Assembly (NCBI GenBank): GCA_002691385.1
Contig: NZHT01000069.1
Coordinates: forward strand, 13,944-71,165
Direction of reading: 5' to 3'
DNA length: 57,222 bases
Source of the DNA: Flammeovirgaceae bacterium
GTDB lineage: Bacteria; Bacteroidota; Bacteroidia; Cytophagales; Cyclobacteriaceae
Shown here: positions 18,653 to 28,220 of the stretch, piece after piece
Layout of the letters: each line of letters begins with the position of its first letter
Position numbering within the stretch: the stretch's first letter is position 1
Made by a program: the position numbers and the translations under genes
Notes under the pieces: generated by a model
What the model was told of the DNA's origin: nothing
The model's input: the letters and a program-made list of their open reading frames with translations, nothing else
Databases searched by the model: none

Positions 18653-19561
18653 TTAAGGCAATTCAACCCCTTTAGAGGCGTTGTATATTTCGTACCATTG
18701 TTCCATTGATAACTCGAGTTTAAGTCCATCAAGTGCTGTTTGAATGCGTTCAATTTTCCCACTACCCACGATGGGCATAATTTGACTCGGGTGTTTCAAG
18801 ATCCAGGCATAGACCACTTGATCTATACTTTTCGCTTCAATTTCGCCAGTTATTTTTTTAAGAGTGGCTAGAATCCTTATGTCTTTTTTTGTCTGTGGAT
18901 TAAAGAGTTCACCCCCAGCCAATGGTGACCATGACATGGGCTTTATTCGTTCCTTCAAACAGAAATCTAAATTACCATTTTCAAAATGCTCGAGGCAATT
19001 TGGTGAAATTTCGATTTGATTGGTCAACAGATCTTGATGCCAATGTTTTTGAAGCATTTCAAACTGTCCTGGAGTGAAATTAGAAACGCCAAAATAGCGC
19101 ACCTTACCAGCTTGATACAAATCGTCAAAGGCTCGGGTGACCTCTTCAGGGTCAAAGAATGGTGCAGGTCGATGTAAAAGGAGTATATCGATGGTATCGA
19201 TGCCTAAATTTTGTAAGGATTGCTCTACAGATTGTAGTATATGGTTATAGCTATAATCGTAAATTTGTAATTTTCTTTCGGGATATTTGTCAGAGAGAAG
19301 CTTGATCCCACATTTTGTGATGATCTGCATATTTTTTCGAAGGGCAGGTTGCAAGCGAAGGGCATCTCCAAATTTTTTTTCGCAACTATAATTCCCATAA
19401 ATATCTGCATGATCAAAGCTAGTAATACCTATTTCCATTATTTTTTCTAAAAAAACAACTAAATCTTTTTTACTAAGATTCCAATCCTTAAGTCGCCAAA
19501 GACCATGAATGATACGTGATAATGATAAATCAGGTGCAAGTTTTAAGATATTTACGTGCAT
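18653..19561 (-). CDS. Aldo/keto reductase (YdhF-like)
   Basis: An NADPH-dependent oxidoreductase of the AKR superfamily. From ATG 19561 it is 302 aa; a GTG three codons upstream is possible but less likely. The AKR catalytic tetrad is visible: D50 and Y55 in DHADIYGNY, K83 in IITKCG, and H130 in LLLHRP. The cofactor end has PIVGSGKIERIQTAL (about 270-285). The overall pattern resembles the E. coli YdhF group, whose physiological substrate is unknown. Single gene, flanked by plus-strand genes on both sides. Confidence 0.88.
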   Translation of the reverse strand: MHVNILKLAPDLSLSRIIHGLWRLKDWNLSKKDLVVFLEKIMEIGITSFDHADIYGNYSCEKKFGDALRLQPALRKNMQIITKCGIKLLSDKYPERKLQIYDYSYNHILQSVEQSLQNLGIDTIDILLLHRPAPFFDPEEVTRAFDDLYQAGKVRYFGVSNFTPGQFEMLQKHWHQDLLTNQIEISPNCLEHFENGNLDFCLKERIKPMSWSPLAGGELFNPQTKKDIRILATLKKITGEIEAKSIDQVVYAWILKHPSQIMPIVGSGKIERIQTALDGLKLELSMEQWYEIYNASKGVELP

Positions 19562-19704
19562 ATTATTCACAGATTAAATATTGATGTTGTCAAATGAATG
19601 GTTAAATCCAGTCACTTGTTTTTCGACAATGTAATCAAAAAATGAAAAAATTTAGAATGGTCTACTTTTAATTTGTTTATTTAACTTACTTATTCTTTGT
19701 TAAT

Positions 19705-20559
19705 ATGAAAGCAAAACAAATGACATCACGAAGGAACTTTATTTTTCAATCAGCTGCCCTGACTTTGGGAAGCATGATTTTACCTTCATTCATTCGAGCA
19801 TCAAGCATACACGAAGAGGTAGGTTTACAACTTTATACTTTTCGAGATGCCATGATCCGAGATCCCAAAGGGACCCTCTCAAAAATTGCCGAATTAGGGT
19901 TTAAGCAATTGGAAAGTGCAAGGAGTGATAAAGGTTTGTATTATGGCCTGAATCCCATAGAAATGCGTGATACCTGCAAATCATTAGGCCTTTCGATTAG
20001 AAGTGGGCATGTTCGTTTAGATGCCGACTGGATTCAAACGATGGCACAGGCTTCTGAGGCGGGTCAAGAATATGTGATTTGTTCATCGATGCCGACTAAA
20101 GGACAGCATATCGATAATTATCTCAGAGTAGCTGAAGCTTTCAATAGGGCTGGAGAGGATTGTAAAAAGCTAGGTTTAAAGTTTGGTTATCACAACCATG
20201 ACTATGAGTTTGAGTCTGATAAGGGTCAAGTGCTCTATGATATTCTTCTAGAGAATACTGATCCCAATCTAGTATGCATGGAACTAGATTTAGGTTGGGT
20301 GTTGATTGGAGGAAAAAACCCAATTGATTATTTTAAACAATATCCAGGTAGATTTCCCTTATGGCATCTCAAGGATATGAGCCTCTTGACTGGGCGTAGT
20401 ACCGAATATGGTAAGGGAGACTTGAATATTTCCGAAATGCTTGGAAAAGCTGATTTATCAGGAGTTAAATATATTTTTATGGAGCAGGAAGAATTTACTA
20501 ATAATGTCTTTGATAGTGTTCGATATAATTTAAATTATTTGTCAAAATTATCCAACTGA
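19705..20559 (+). CDS. Exported sugar phosphate isomerase/epimerase-like TIM barrel
   Basis: A 284-aa AP-endonuclease-2/xylose-isomerase-like TIM barrel carrying a twin-arginine signal (SRRNFIFQSAALTLGSMILP, residues 8-27), so it is predicted to be folded before export to the periplasm. Seen: GLQLYTFRD, the metal-site region GYHNHDYEF (H in the middle of the barrel), MELDLGWV, WHLKDMS and FMEQEEF, the usual order of the Glu/Asp/His metal ligands in the family. The substrate is unknown; sugars or inositol derivatives are typical. It is the first gene of a co-directional group of four exported proteins ending at 25184. Confidence 0.85.
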   Translation: MKAKQMTSRRNFIFQSAALTLGSMILPSFIRASSIHEEVGLQLYTFRDAMIRDPKGTLSKIAELGFKQLESARSDKGLYYGLNPIEMRDTCKSLGLSIRSGHVRLDADWIQTMAQASEAGQEYVICSSMPTKGQHIDNYLRVAEAFNRAGEDCKKLGLKFGYHNHDYEFESDKGQVLYDILLENTDPNLVCMELDLGWVLIGGKNPIDYFKQYPGRFPLWHLKDMSLLTGRSTEYGKGDLNISEMLGKADLSGVKYIFMEQEEFTNNVFDSVRYNLNYLSKLSN

Positions 20560-20741
20560 TGTTATTTGGCAAGAGGTATGGTGTCTAATATTTTATTAGT
20601 TTTATCGATATTGAGAAAAATCGAATGTACTAAAATTGAAAAAGATTTGTAATTTCTGTCAAGGATCTCTACCCCATTCATAAAACCTTCATTGATATCT
20701 TGATAATTCAGGATTAGATTAGCATTTATAACAAAATCCCT

Positions 20742-22739
20742 ATGTTTTTCCACACTTACAAAAGTAAATATTTTCTTTGGGCAATTCTATTGAGTATGGT
20801 TTCGAATTCATTGGCTCAATCTTTTCAAATTGTTGTTGATTCTGATGAAATAGAAATTCCTTTAGAGGAAGATTATCAAATTCTTGCTCAAGCAGTAGAT
20901 GCCCAAAATCAAGTTATTCCTGAAGTAAATTTCAGCTTCTATTCATCGGCTTCTCAAATACTTAAAGTAGATAAAAAGGGTTTGATTACCCCACTTAAAC
21001 CTGGTCAAGGAAATGTAATTATCATCGGTAGATTGGAAGGCATTAAAGAATACCAGAGATTGAACTTATGGGTTAATGTGAAGCATTCTGAAGTAAAAGA
21101 CCTCAAAATAATGAATCTACCCTCGGAGATATTTGCAGGTCAAAGAATTGGGCTTGAGGTGCAATTATTGGATTTACAAAATTATGAAATTTCTAACCCA
21201 AATTTGATATTTGAGAGTAGTGATGTCTCAGTTGCTAGCATAGATATTTTTGGAAATATAACCGCTCATCAAAAAGGTAAGACAGTTATTAAAGTAAGTG
21301 TAGGTAAAATCTCAACAGAGATGGTTATTGCAGTAAAAAAAAATCCAGTGGCTTCGATACGGTTGTCCAGCAATGTTCAGGAGGCAGTTACAGGAGAGGT
21401 GGTTTATTTTGACGCTCAAGCATTTGATAATGAGGAAAAAATTATTGAAGCCATTCCTTTTGTTTTTTCTTTTTCGGGAGTTTCTGAAAGTCCCTCAGAA
21501 TATGCCTCAGGCATGATTAAAAATAATGGAAATTTTGTTGCGGATGTGCCAGGTATCTACACTGTGGTATCTGCTTTTGGTGGTAGGGAAGCGCGGAGGA
21601 CACTTCAAGTGTCGGCACGAAACGTAACAGAAAAGGTTGTGTTGAAAGGTCATGGTTCTGTAAGTAATGTGCATACATCTGATCTCTGGGTATGGGAAGG
21701 CGTGGATGGTAAAGATTATTGTGTGACGGGTACCTGGGGAGGAAATGGGGAGGCTTATTTCTGGGATGTTACGGATCCTAATTATTTGGTCCCTATAGAC
21801 ACAATTAGGGTAGATGCGCGTACAGTAAATGATGTAAAGGTTTCTCAGGATGGTAAAATTTGTGTGATCTCCAGAGAAGGAGCTTCGAATAGAAAAAATG
21901 GTTTGGTGATCATCGATGTCAGCAATCCACACGATGCTGTTATCATTAGTACTTATGATGAAGGTTTAACGGGGGGAGTGCATAATGTTTTCATTTATAA
22001 TGATCACATATACGCTTTAAGTAATGGTGAAAGGTATGATGTTATCAACATTGCAGATCCAAAGTATCCTAAAAAAGTAGGCACTTTTGAATTAGACGAG
22101 CCGGGTCATTCGATACATGATGTTTGGGTAGATAATGGTATAGCTTACTCTTCTAATTGGGCCTATGGTGTCTGGATGGTAGATGTGGGTAACGGAATGG
22201 CCGGAGGATCACCCTCAAACCCAAAACCTATAGCTAACTATGCCTATCCAAGTGGATGGAATCATGCTGCTTTTCCTTATCATGATAAAAAAACAGGTAA
22301 ATTTTATGTGATTGCTGGAGATGAAGCCTTTCCAAATGGATTAAATACTGAAGATGGGCCAACTATTCCTGCTGGATTTCTTCATATCATAGATTTCACA
22401 GATTTGGAACACCCAGTTGAGGTAGCCAAATATGAAGTACCCGGAGCAGGTTCTCATAATTTGTGGGTTGAAGGAGACTTATTATATGTTGGCAATTACA
22501 ATGCAGGCCTGCGCGTAGTTGATCTTTCAGGAGATTTAATGGGAGATCTTTACAAACAAGGAAGAGAAATTGCATGGTTCCTACCCACTGATGCCAAGGG
22601 AAGGATACCCAATGCGCCGATGACATGGGGACCTCAACCCCACAAGGGACATGTGTTTTTTACGGACTGGAATAGTGGATTGTGGTCAGTGAAAATAGAT
22701 TTCAAAAAGCCAAAAAACACTAAATTAGAAAAAAGATGA
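20742..22739 (+). CDS. Exported Ig-like plus LVIVD-repeat beta-propeller protein
   Basis: A 665-aa protein with a signal peptide (cleavage near LAQS, residue 26). Three Ig-like/BIG2-type units follow (about 28-112, 113-198, 202-291), each ending in a phrase such as ITPLKPGQGNVIII or ITAHQKGKTVIKV. A propeller of about 360 residues has LVIVD-type phrases: AYFWDVTDPNYLVP, GLVIIDVSNPHD, YDVINIADPKYPKK, LHIIDFTDLEHP and AGLRVVDLSGD. Many His-containing turns (GGVHNV, GHSIHDV, GSHNLWV) repeat between blades. No enzyme is implied; LVIVD proteins are often cell-surface and of unknown role. Its stop overlaps the next ATG by 4 bases, so the two are cotranscribed. Confidence 0.85.
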   Translation: MFFHTYKSKYFLWAILLSMVSNSLAQSFQIVVDSDEIEIPLEEDYQILAQAVDAQNQVIPEVNFSFYSSASQILKVDKKGLITPLKPGQGNVIIIGRLEGIKEYQRLNLWVNVKHSEVKDLKIMNLPSEIFAGQRIGLEVQLLDLQNYEISNPNLIFESSDVSVASIDIFGNITAHQKGKTVIKVSVGKISTEMVIAVKKNPVASIRLSSNVQEAVTGEVVYFDAQAFDNEEKIIEAIPFVFSFSGVSESPSEYASGMIKNNGNFVADVPGIYTVVSAFGGREARRTLQVSARNVTEKVVLKGHGSVSNVHTSDLWVWEGVDGKDYCVTGTWGGNGEAYFWDVTDPNYLVPIDTIRVDARTVNDVKVSQDGKICVISREGASNRKNGLVIIDVSNPHDAVIISTYDEGLTGGVHNVFIYNDHIYALSNGERYDVINIADPKYPKKVGTFELDEPGHSIHDVWVDNGIAYSSNWAYGVWMVDVGNGMAGGSPSNPKPIANYAYPSGWNHAAFPYHDKKTGKFYVIAGDEAFPNGLNTEDGPTIPAGFLHIIDFTDLEHPVEVAKYEVPGAGSHNLWVEGDLLYVGNYNAGLRVVDLSGDLMGDLYKQGREIAWFLPTDAKGRIPNAPMTWGPQPHKGHVFFTDWNSGLWSVKIDFKKPKNTKLEKR

Positions 22740-23860
22740 TTAGAAAAAGTCAGCTGATTTGCCTCTTCATATGTTTACCGTTTTTTGGATTTTCTCAAAC
22801 CTATTTTTTGTATGTAGCATCAGAGTCCGAGGATGAAGTAGCACTGATCAAATTCAATGGTTCTCATGGCTTTATAGATGAGGTAATCAATGTAGGTTAT
22901 CAGGCTACAGAAATAGAAGGTCCTCATGGCCTCACAATAGATCCTTCGGGTGATTTTTGGTATGTCACAATGGCACATGGGAATCCTTATGGTAGAGTAT
23001 ATAAATATTCTACTAAATCAAATAATTTGATAGATTTCACTGAGTTGGGAATTTTTCCGGCAAGTATGCAGATCAGTCCTGCCAATGGTATGCTATTTTG
23101 TGTGAATTTTAATCTTCATGGTAAAATGGAACCCAGTACGGTCTCTGTAGTCGATCCCTTTTCAATGGAAGAACTTACACAAATAGAAACAGGTTCAATG
23201 CCTCATGGATCTAGAATTAGCCCTAACGGTTTGAATCATTTCTCAGTAGCCATGATGTCTGGAGAACTTTTTGAAATAGATGTTATAACTATGGAAATAA
23301 GCAGAAAGTTGAACCTAGATTTTTCTTTGGCTTCTTTGTATAAAGGACAAAGCGATGAGATGGATCATGCCGCGATGGGACATGCAATGAATAATCAATC
23401 GCATCAAGATAACCATCATTCAGCGATAAAACCTACCTGGGTTATACCACATCCTGATGGTCAAAGAGTTTTTATCGCAGCTAATGGTAAGGATATGATT
23501 TTAGAAATAGATCTGGTTAAATGGGAAGTCGCTAAGAGTTTCCCAACAGGAAAAGGTCCTTATAATATAGAAATTACAGGTGATGGTAAAAAAATGATTG
23601 TGAGCTATAAATCTGAAGGTTCCACTGCTATTTGGGATATTGATCAGGAGAGAGAATTAGCAGTTATTAAGAACTCTAGAGAGATTACCCATGGCATTTC
23701 CGTTTCTCCCGATCATAAGTATGCATTTGTGTCGGTGGAAGGCAAAGGTATTGAGCGGGGTTCAGTTGACATTATTTCATTAGAGGAATATGAATTAATA
23801 GATGTGGTAGAAGTAGGTAAGCAAGCTGGTGGTATTGCTTTTTGGAAATTAGAAGAATAG
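22736..23860 (+). CDS. Exported YncE/YVTN-like beta-propeller with His/Met-rich loop
   Basis: A 374-aa exported protein (signal MIRKSQLICLFICLPFFGFSQ) with repeated short blades of the YVTN/40-bladed type (for example DPSGDFWYVTMA, SPANGMLFCV, HPDGQRVFIA, SPDHKYAFVS). Between two blades lies an insert rich in His and Met (residues 209-229, about ten of 21 being H or M) that could bind copper or another metal. Conserved histidines also appear in GPHGL, MAHGNP and MPHGS. The ATG overlaps the LVIVD gene stop, so the two propeller proteins likely work together. No catalytic motif is seen. Confidence 0.8.
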   Translation: MIRKSQLICLFICLPFFGFSQTYFLYVASESEDEVALIKFNGSHGFIDEVINVGYQATEIEGPHGLTIDPSGDFWYVTMAHGNPYGRVYKYSTKSNNLIDFTELGIFPASMQISPANGMLFCVNFNLHGKMEPSTVSVVDPFSMEELTQIETGSMPHGSRISPNGLNHFSVAMMSGELFEIDVITMEISRKLNLDFSLASLYKGQSDEMDHAAMGHAMNNQSHQDNHHSAIKPTWVIPHPDGQRVFIAANGKDMILEIDLVKWEVAKSFPTGKGPYNIEITGDGKKMIVSYKSEGSTAIWDIDQERELAVIKNSREITHGISVSPDHKYAFVSVEGKGIERGSVDIISLEEYELIDVVEVGKQAGGIAFWKLEE

Positions 23861-23921
23861 CTTTTGGTGAGTTATTCGATTGAAAAAGAAAATCAATTGC
23901 GTAGATTATTTAGTATTTTTT

Positions 23922-25184
23922 ATGAAAAAAAGAGCATTTTTAAAAGGATTAACGGGTTTGGGATTATCAACACCTTTGACTTTTAAGCACCTTGACGAGT
24001 TGATGTTGTCCATAGGTCATCTCTCTGATAACACCTTGGCTAAACATGAAGATTATTGGTTAAAGATAAGGGCAGATTATAGGTTGAAATCAGATTATAT
24101 CAATCTAGAAAATGGCTTTTACTGTATTATGCCAAAATACATCGAAGATCATTATATCAAACACATAAAGGAGATTAATTTTCAAGGGTCCTATTATATG
24201 CGTACGGTGCAGATGGAAAACAAAAAAATCAGTGCTTCTCGTCTGTCAAAAATGGCCGGTTGTCTTCCTGAAGAACTAATCATCACACGTAATGCCACTG
24301 AATCACTCGACCTCGTAATTCAAGGACAAAAGTGGAAGAAAGGAGATGAGGCCATAATGGCAGCACAAGATTATGGGGCTATGCGCAATCAATTTATATT
24401 GATGGAACATCGTTTTGGTATATCAGTAAGGGAGGTTTCAATTCCTAATCATCCTAAAAATGATGAAGAAATTGTTAAGCTATATGAGTCCGTAATTACA
24501 CCGAAGACTCGTTTACTCATGATTTGTCATATGGTCAATATTACTGGGCAGATTATGCCTGTTCAAAAAATATGTGACATGGCGCATCGCTATGGCGTTC
24601 GTGTGCTGGTAGATGGCGCTCATGCTTTTGGTCACATTCAATTCTCAATTCAAGACTTACATTGTGATTATTATGGGACTAGCTTACATAAGTGGTTAAG
24701 CGTTCCCTTAGGAGCTGGATTTTTGTATGTGAATAAAGATCAAATATCTGATCTTTGGCCACTATTCGCTGAAGGCTCGCGTGATTCAGCAGATATTTCA
24801 CGCTTAAATCATATAGGTACTCATCCTGTCCAGACAGATTTATCCATCATCAATGCTATAGATTATCATAATAAAATTGGTGGCAGTCGAAAAGAAGCAC
24901 GGTTACGCTATTTGCAAAAATATTGGACCGATCAAGTAAGAGATTTACCTAGGGTGCTCGTCAACACACCTGTTGAGCCCAAACGATATTGTGCGATTGG
25001 TAATGTGGGTATTGAGACTATTGATCCGGCAGATTTTTCAAAGCAGCTTTTGGATGATTATAAAATTTGGACTGTAGCCATTAATCGCCCGGGAGTTCGT
25101 GGCTTACGGATCACTCCTAATTTGTTTACTACTACAAAGGAATTAGATATATTGGTAAAAGCTATTAAGGAATTGAGTACTTAA
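23922..25184 (+). CDS. Exported class V aminotransferase-like PLP enzyme
   Basis: A 420-aa fold-type I PLP enzyme of the class V group (isopenicillin N epimerase/cysteine desulfurase-like). ATG 23922 begins MKKRAFLKGLTGLG, a Tat-like signal with KR in place of RR; an upstream TTG would add 14 codons. Seen: TRNATESLDLV (122-132) for phosphate binding, VDGAHAFGHI with D231 under the PLP ring, and the Schiff-base lysine K257 in GTSLHKWLSVPLGAG. No cysteine-desulfurase Cys loop is evident. It follows the propeller gene by 61 bases. An exported PLP enzyme next to two propellers and a TIM barrel suggests a periplasmic amino-compound conversion that cannot be named. Confidence 0.85.
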   Translation: MKKRAFLKGLTGLGLSTPLTFKHLDELMLSIGHLSDNTLAKHEDYWLKIRADYRLKSDYINLENGFYCIMPKYIEDHYIKHIKEINFQGSYYMRTVQMENKKISASRLSKMAGCLPEELIITRNATESLDLVIQGQKWKKGDEAIMAAQDYGAMRNQFILMEHRFGISVREVSIPNHPKNDEEIVKLYESVITPKTRLLMICHMVNITGQIMPVQKICDMAHRYGVRVLVDGAHAFGHIQFSIQDLHCDYYGTSLHKWLSVPLGAGFLYVNKDQISDLWPLFAEGSRDSADISRLNHIGTHPVQTDLSIINAIDYHNKIGGSRKEARLRYLQKYWTDQVRDLPRVLVNTPVEPKRYCAIGNVGIETIDPADFSKQLLDDYKIWTVAINRPGVRGLRITPNLFTTTKELDILVKAIKELST

Positions 25185-25554
25185 GTTTAATAAAAATTAA
25201 TAATAGAAAACTGAATTAAATTGGGAGATAAATCAGTTCAAAAAGGGGTTGGGAAGGTGCTTTTTTATGCTTATAGATGATGTGGATGAATTAAATCCAC
25301 TCATAACCTACGGATAAGTGGTATTGTTTTTGTTTGGATAATGTACTTTATCATGGTAAAATATTGACTATTGTTTGGGATAAAACCAGTAAAAATATAA
25401 TGCAGGAAAGGATTAATGGTTTTTGTTGATAGAAACCTAGTAATTCAAAGGGATGTTATTGAAAATTTCCTTTCATCATTTAAAATAGATTCATAATAAC
25501 CCTTGAAAAACTTTTTATTGAGAGGGGAAAAAGATAATACCTAAATAAACTTAT
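25185..25554. other. AT-rich intergenic region before the esterase
   Basis: About 370 bases without an ORF of interest. A GGGTTGGGA stretch at 25246-25254, followed by a T-run, recurs at 27744-27752 beyond the esterase gene, also before a T-run. That is too short to call an insertion duplication. No TAnnTTTG promoter box is seen close to the esterase start. Confidence 0.4.
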
Positions 25555-27696
25555 ATGTACTCATCATTTTTAAAATTTGGTTTTTTATTTTTCATTTTTT
25601 TTAACTTAAAAGTCGTTGCACAAAAGAAGCAAGATAAGCTTGAATTAAGTTCAGTTTTTTCAGACCACATGGTGCTTCAGCAAAAAACAAAAGTCGTTTT
25701 TTGGGGAAAATCAAGACCTAATGATATAATAACGGTTACTGGTAGCTGGAGAGAGACTAATTCAGTTTTAGCTGATAATAAAGGAAATTGGGAGCTCAAA
25801 CTTTTAACTCCTTCTGCTGGAGGTCCTTATGAGGTGGAAATTAAAAGTTCACAACAATCAATCAAATATCGAGATGTTTTAATTGGGGAAGTCTGGCTTG
25901 CATCTGGGCAATCAAATATGGGAATGACATTAAATCCTTGTGATGATTGTATCGAAAATCAGGAAGAAGAAATTAAAAATGCGAAGTACAGTAATATTAG
26001 ATTTTTCAGTGTTCTAGAAGATTTAACAGGTGAAAGTCTTAAAAAGCAAGAGTGGGTGAAAACAACTCCTGAAAATGCAACAAAATTTAGTGCAGCTGCT
26101 TATTTTTTTGCCAGAGAGTTATACTATAAATTAAATATTCCAATTGGAATAATAAGTTCAAGCTGGGGAGGAACTAATGTCAAGTCTTGGATTAGCAATA
26201 AAAAATTAAAAAAACTTGAATCAACTAAGCATTTAGTTCCAAAAAATATTGATGATGATTTAATCAAAATTGAGAGGTTAAAGTATAATGATTCGATTGC
26301 TGAGCTAAACAAAAAGGAACTAAGACTTACAACATATAATTTACCAAAACCCTATTTTCTTTGGAATGAGAAAATTGTATGGAATATTGATTTATGGGGA
26401 AAATTTAAGAATGATTGGATTGATTTAAACCTTAATGACGTTAATTATAAGAAAATAGATTTCGATGATTCTGAGTGGAATTATATCCCAAAATCAATCG
26501 ACTATGATGAACCAAATATTACAGATGGAATATTTAATAATGTGTTTCAATCTGACAGATCCTCCCTCTCTAGTGGAGTCGTTTGGTTAAGGGCGAAAAT
26601 TTTTATTAAGGATGTCAATAAAAATTATTCATTGAATATTGACAGTGGAGTAGACCACATTGATCAAACATTTTTCAACGAAAAATTAATAGGAAATACT
26701 TTTTCTATTGATGGGGAAAGGAATTATAAAATACCTGAGAGTGTCTTAAGAAAGGGGGAGAACTTAATTGCAATGAGAATTACAAATCTTTCAGGTGATG
26801 GGGGACTGAGAAGTCCAATTGTCATCAGAAATAAAGATACCTCATTTACGATAAATTTTTCAAAAATTAAATTCAAGCATCATGCTTTTATTACGAATGG
26901 AAGTTCTGTTTTAGTTCATAACTATTCTTTTAAAGATCTAACAATAAACTATAAAGAAATTGAAGAGAATATTCATCGAGGATATGTAATCAACTCACCC
27001 TATGGAAATTCAATTTCATTTGAAAAAATGCTAAAACCTCTAATTCCTTTTACTATCAAAGGAGTTATATGGTATCAAGGGGAAGCTAATGTTTCAGAGT
27101 ATACGGAATATTATGAGTTATTTTCGGGAATGATTGCTGATTGGAGAGAGCATTGGGGATATAACTTTCCTTTCTATTATGCTCAAATTGCTCCGTATAT
27201 TTTCACTAAAAAAGAACCTTCATATGAATTGAGAGATGTTCAAAGATTAACTTTAAAAACAACTCTTAACACCGGAATGGCTATTTTGATGGATATTGGT
27301 AAAGAAGATAATATTCATCCTCCAAATAAGCAAGATGTTGGGAAAAGATTGGCTTTATTAACTTTGAAAAGAGATTATGGGTTTGATTTGGTAGACTCAG
27401 GACCACTGTATTCTAAACATGAATTAAAAAATGAGTCAATTGAAGTAATATTTGATCATGTAGGATCTGGCTTAACTGCTAAAGGGCAATTGGAAGGTTT
27501 TGAAATTGCAGGAGAGGACGATTATTTTTTCCCAGCCAAAGCTGAAATTGTTAATAGTAAAATAAATGTTTTTTCTGAAAAGGTAAAAAAACCAAAAAAT
27601 GTTAGATATGGATGGAAAAATTATTTCGATGCCACTTTATTCAACATTGAAGGACTTCCAGCATCTTCTTTCAACTCATTGAATAAAAGTTTTTAA
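25555..27696 (+). CDS. Sialate O-acetylesterase-like SGNH hydrolase
   Basis: A 713-aa exported protein (signal up to about residue 22, VVAQ) of the sialate 9-O-acetylesterase family, which deacetylates sialic acids or plant-type glycans. Seen: SVFSDHMVLQQ near the N-terminus, the nucleophile serine in LASGQSNM (S120), SSWGGTNVKSW, the family phrase GVIWYQGEANV, and a C-terminal NIHPPNKQDVG with the likely catalytic His (H588). A galactose-binding-like jelly roll is inserted in the middle (about residues 285-420). Base composition is clearly lower in GC than its neighbours (some 60-base stretches near 20 percent), suggesting recent transfer. No other glycan-utilisation gene is adjacent. Confidence 0.88.
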   Translation: MYSSFLKFGFLFFIFFNLKVVAQKKQDKLELSSVFSDHMVLQQKTKVVFWGKSRPNDIITVTGSWRETNSVLADNKGNWELKLLTPSAGGPYEVEIKSSQQSIKYRDVLIGEVWLASGQSNMGMTLNPCDDCIENQEEEIKNAKYSNIRFFSVLEDLTGESLKKQEWVKTTPENATKFSAAAYFFARELYYKLNIPIGIISSSWGGTNVKSWISNKKLKKLESTKHLVPKNIDDDLIKIERLKYNDSIAELNKKELRLTTYNLPKPYFLWNEKIVWNIDLWGKFKNDWIDLNLNDVNYKKIDFDDSEWNYIPKSIDYDEPNITDGIFNNVFQSDRSSLSSGVVWLRAKIFIKDVNKNYSLNIDSGVDHIDQTFFNEKLIGNTFSIDGERNYKIPESVLRKGENLIAMRITNLSGDGGLRSPIVIRNKDTSFTINFSKIKFKHHAFITNGSSVLVHNYSFKDLTINYKEIEENIHRGYVINSPYGNSISFEKMLKPLIPFTIKGVIWYQGEANVSEYTEYYELFSGMIADWREHWGYNFPFYYAQIAPYIFTKKEPSYELRDVQRLTLKTTLNTGMAILMDIGKEDNIHPPNKQDVGKRLALLTLKRDYGFDLVDSGPLYSKHELKNESIEVIFDHVGSGLTAKGQLEGFEIAGEDDYFFPAKAEIVNSKINVFSEKVKKPKNVRYGWKNYFDATLFNIEGLPASSFNSLNKSF

Positions 27697-28118
27697 CAAA
27701 AAAATTATTTAGATTGGAAAATAACATAATTATTATGAATTATGGGTTGGGAGAAGTATTTTTTCTCTTTTATTAAACAATTAGCAATGCTAAAAATTAG
27801 TCCGTAAGATTTTGATTGTTAAAAACAAATCATTTATTTAAAACCTTTCTCTTTTTATCATTAAAAATAAAAAATCTAAACTTCAATTAGAATATTTAAT
27901 TAAAATTTCAACTAAACTAATACTCTTGTTTATATCAATCAATAGATCAAAATTTAATTTAAAGATTTTTTTTCCTTGCATTTGTATTTGCAACGGGAGG
28001 TTTTGTTTTCTAATAGGAATGGGTTGTTATTTGAGAAGCTAAACCTTATTTATGAACATTTTCTTTATAAATTAAAGGATTTAGTTTAGTACTAAATAAT
28101 TTCCATGCTTATTAACTT

Positions 28119-28149
28119 TGAGTTTGAAACAAACTCAGTTTATAAACTG
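28119..28149. promoter_or_regulatory. Adjacent hairpin and palindrome, possible operator
   Basis: GAGTTTG AAA CAAACTC (28120-28136), extended by one T-A pair, is followed without a gap by CAGTTTATAAACTG (28136-28149), which equals its own reverse complement. No T-run follows, so it is not a terminator. Its place upstream of the promoter box of the aldehyde dehydrogenase gene would suit a repressor or activator site. Chance palindromes are common in AT-rich DNA. Confidence 0.35.
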
Positions 28150-28192
28150 AAAATATAGATGATTTCTAACTAATTTGTTTTCATGAGTTTTA

Positions 28193-28220
28193 TTTGGCAT
28201 GACATTTTCAATTATTTTTG
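28193..28220 (+). promoter_or_regulatory. Candidate promoter of the aldehyde dehydrogenase gene
   Basis: TATTTTTG at 28213-28220 matches TAnnTTTG exactly, 16 bases before the ATG. TTTG at 28193-28196 lies 16 bases upstream of it, slightly shorter than the usual 19. Confidence 0.4.

Noticed and set aside
20562-20753. Minus-strand 63-codon ORF between the TIM-barrel and LVIVD genes
   Set aside because: It overlaps the start of a well-supported plus-strand gene, has no recognisable domain and fits antisense chance reading of AT-rich DNA.
25246-27752. Direct repeat GGGTTGGGA on both sides of the esterase gene as a target-site duplication
   Set aside because: Nine bases only, not at the gene edges, no terminal inverted repeats and no transposase; chance is likely.
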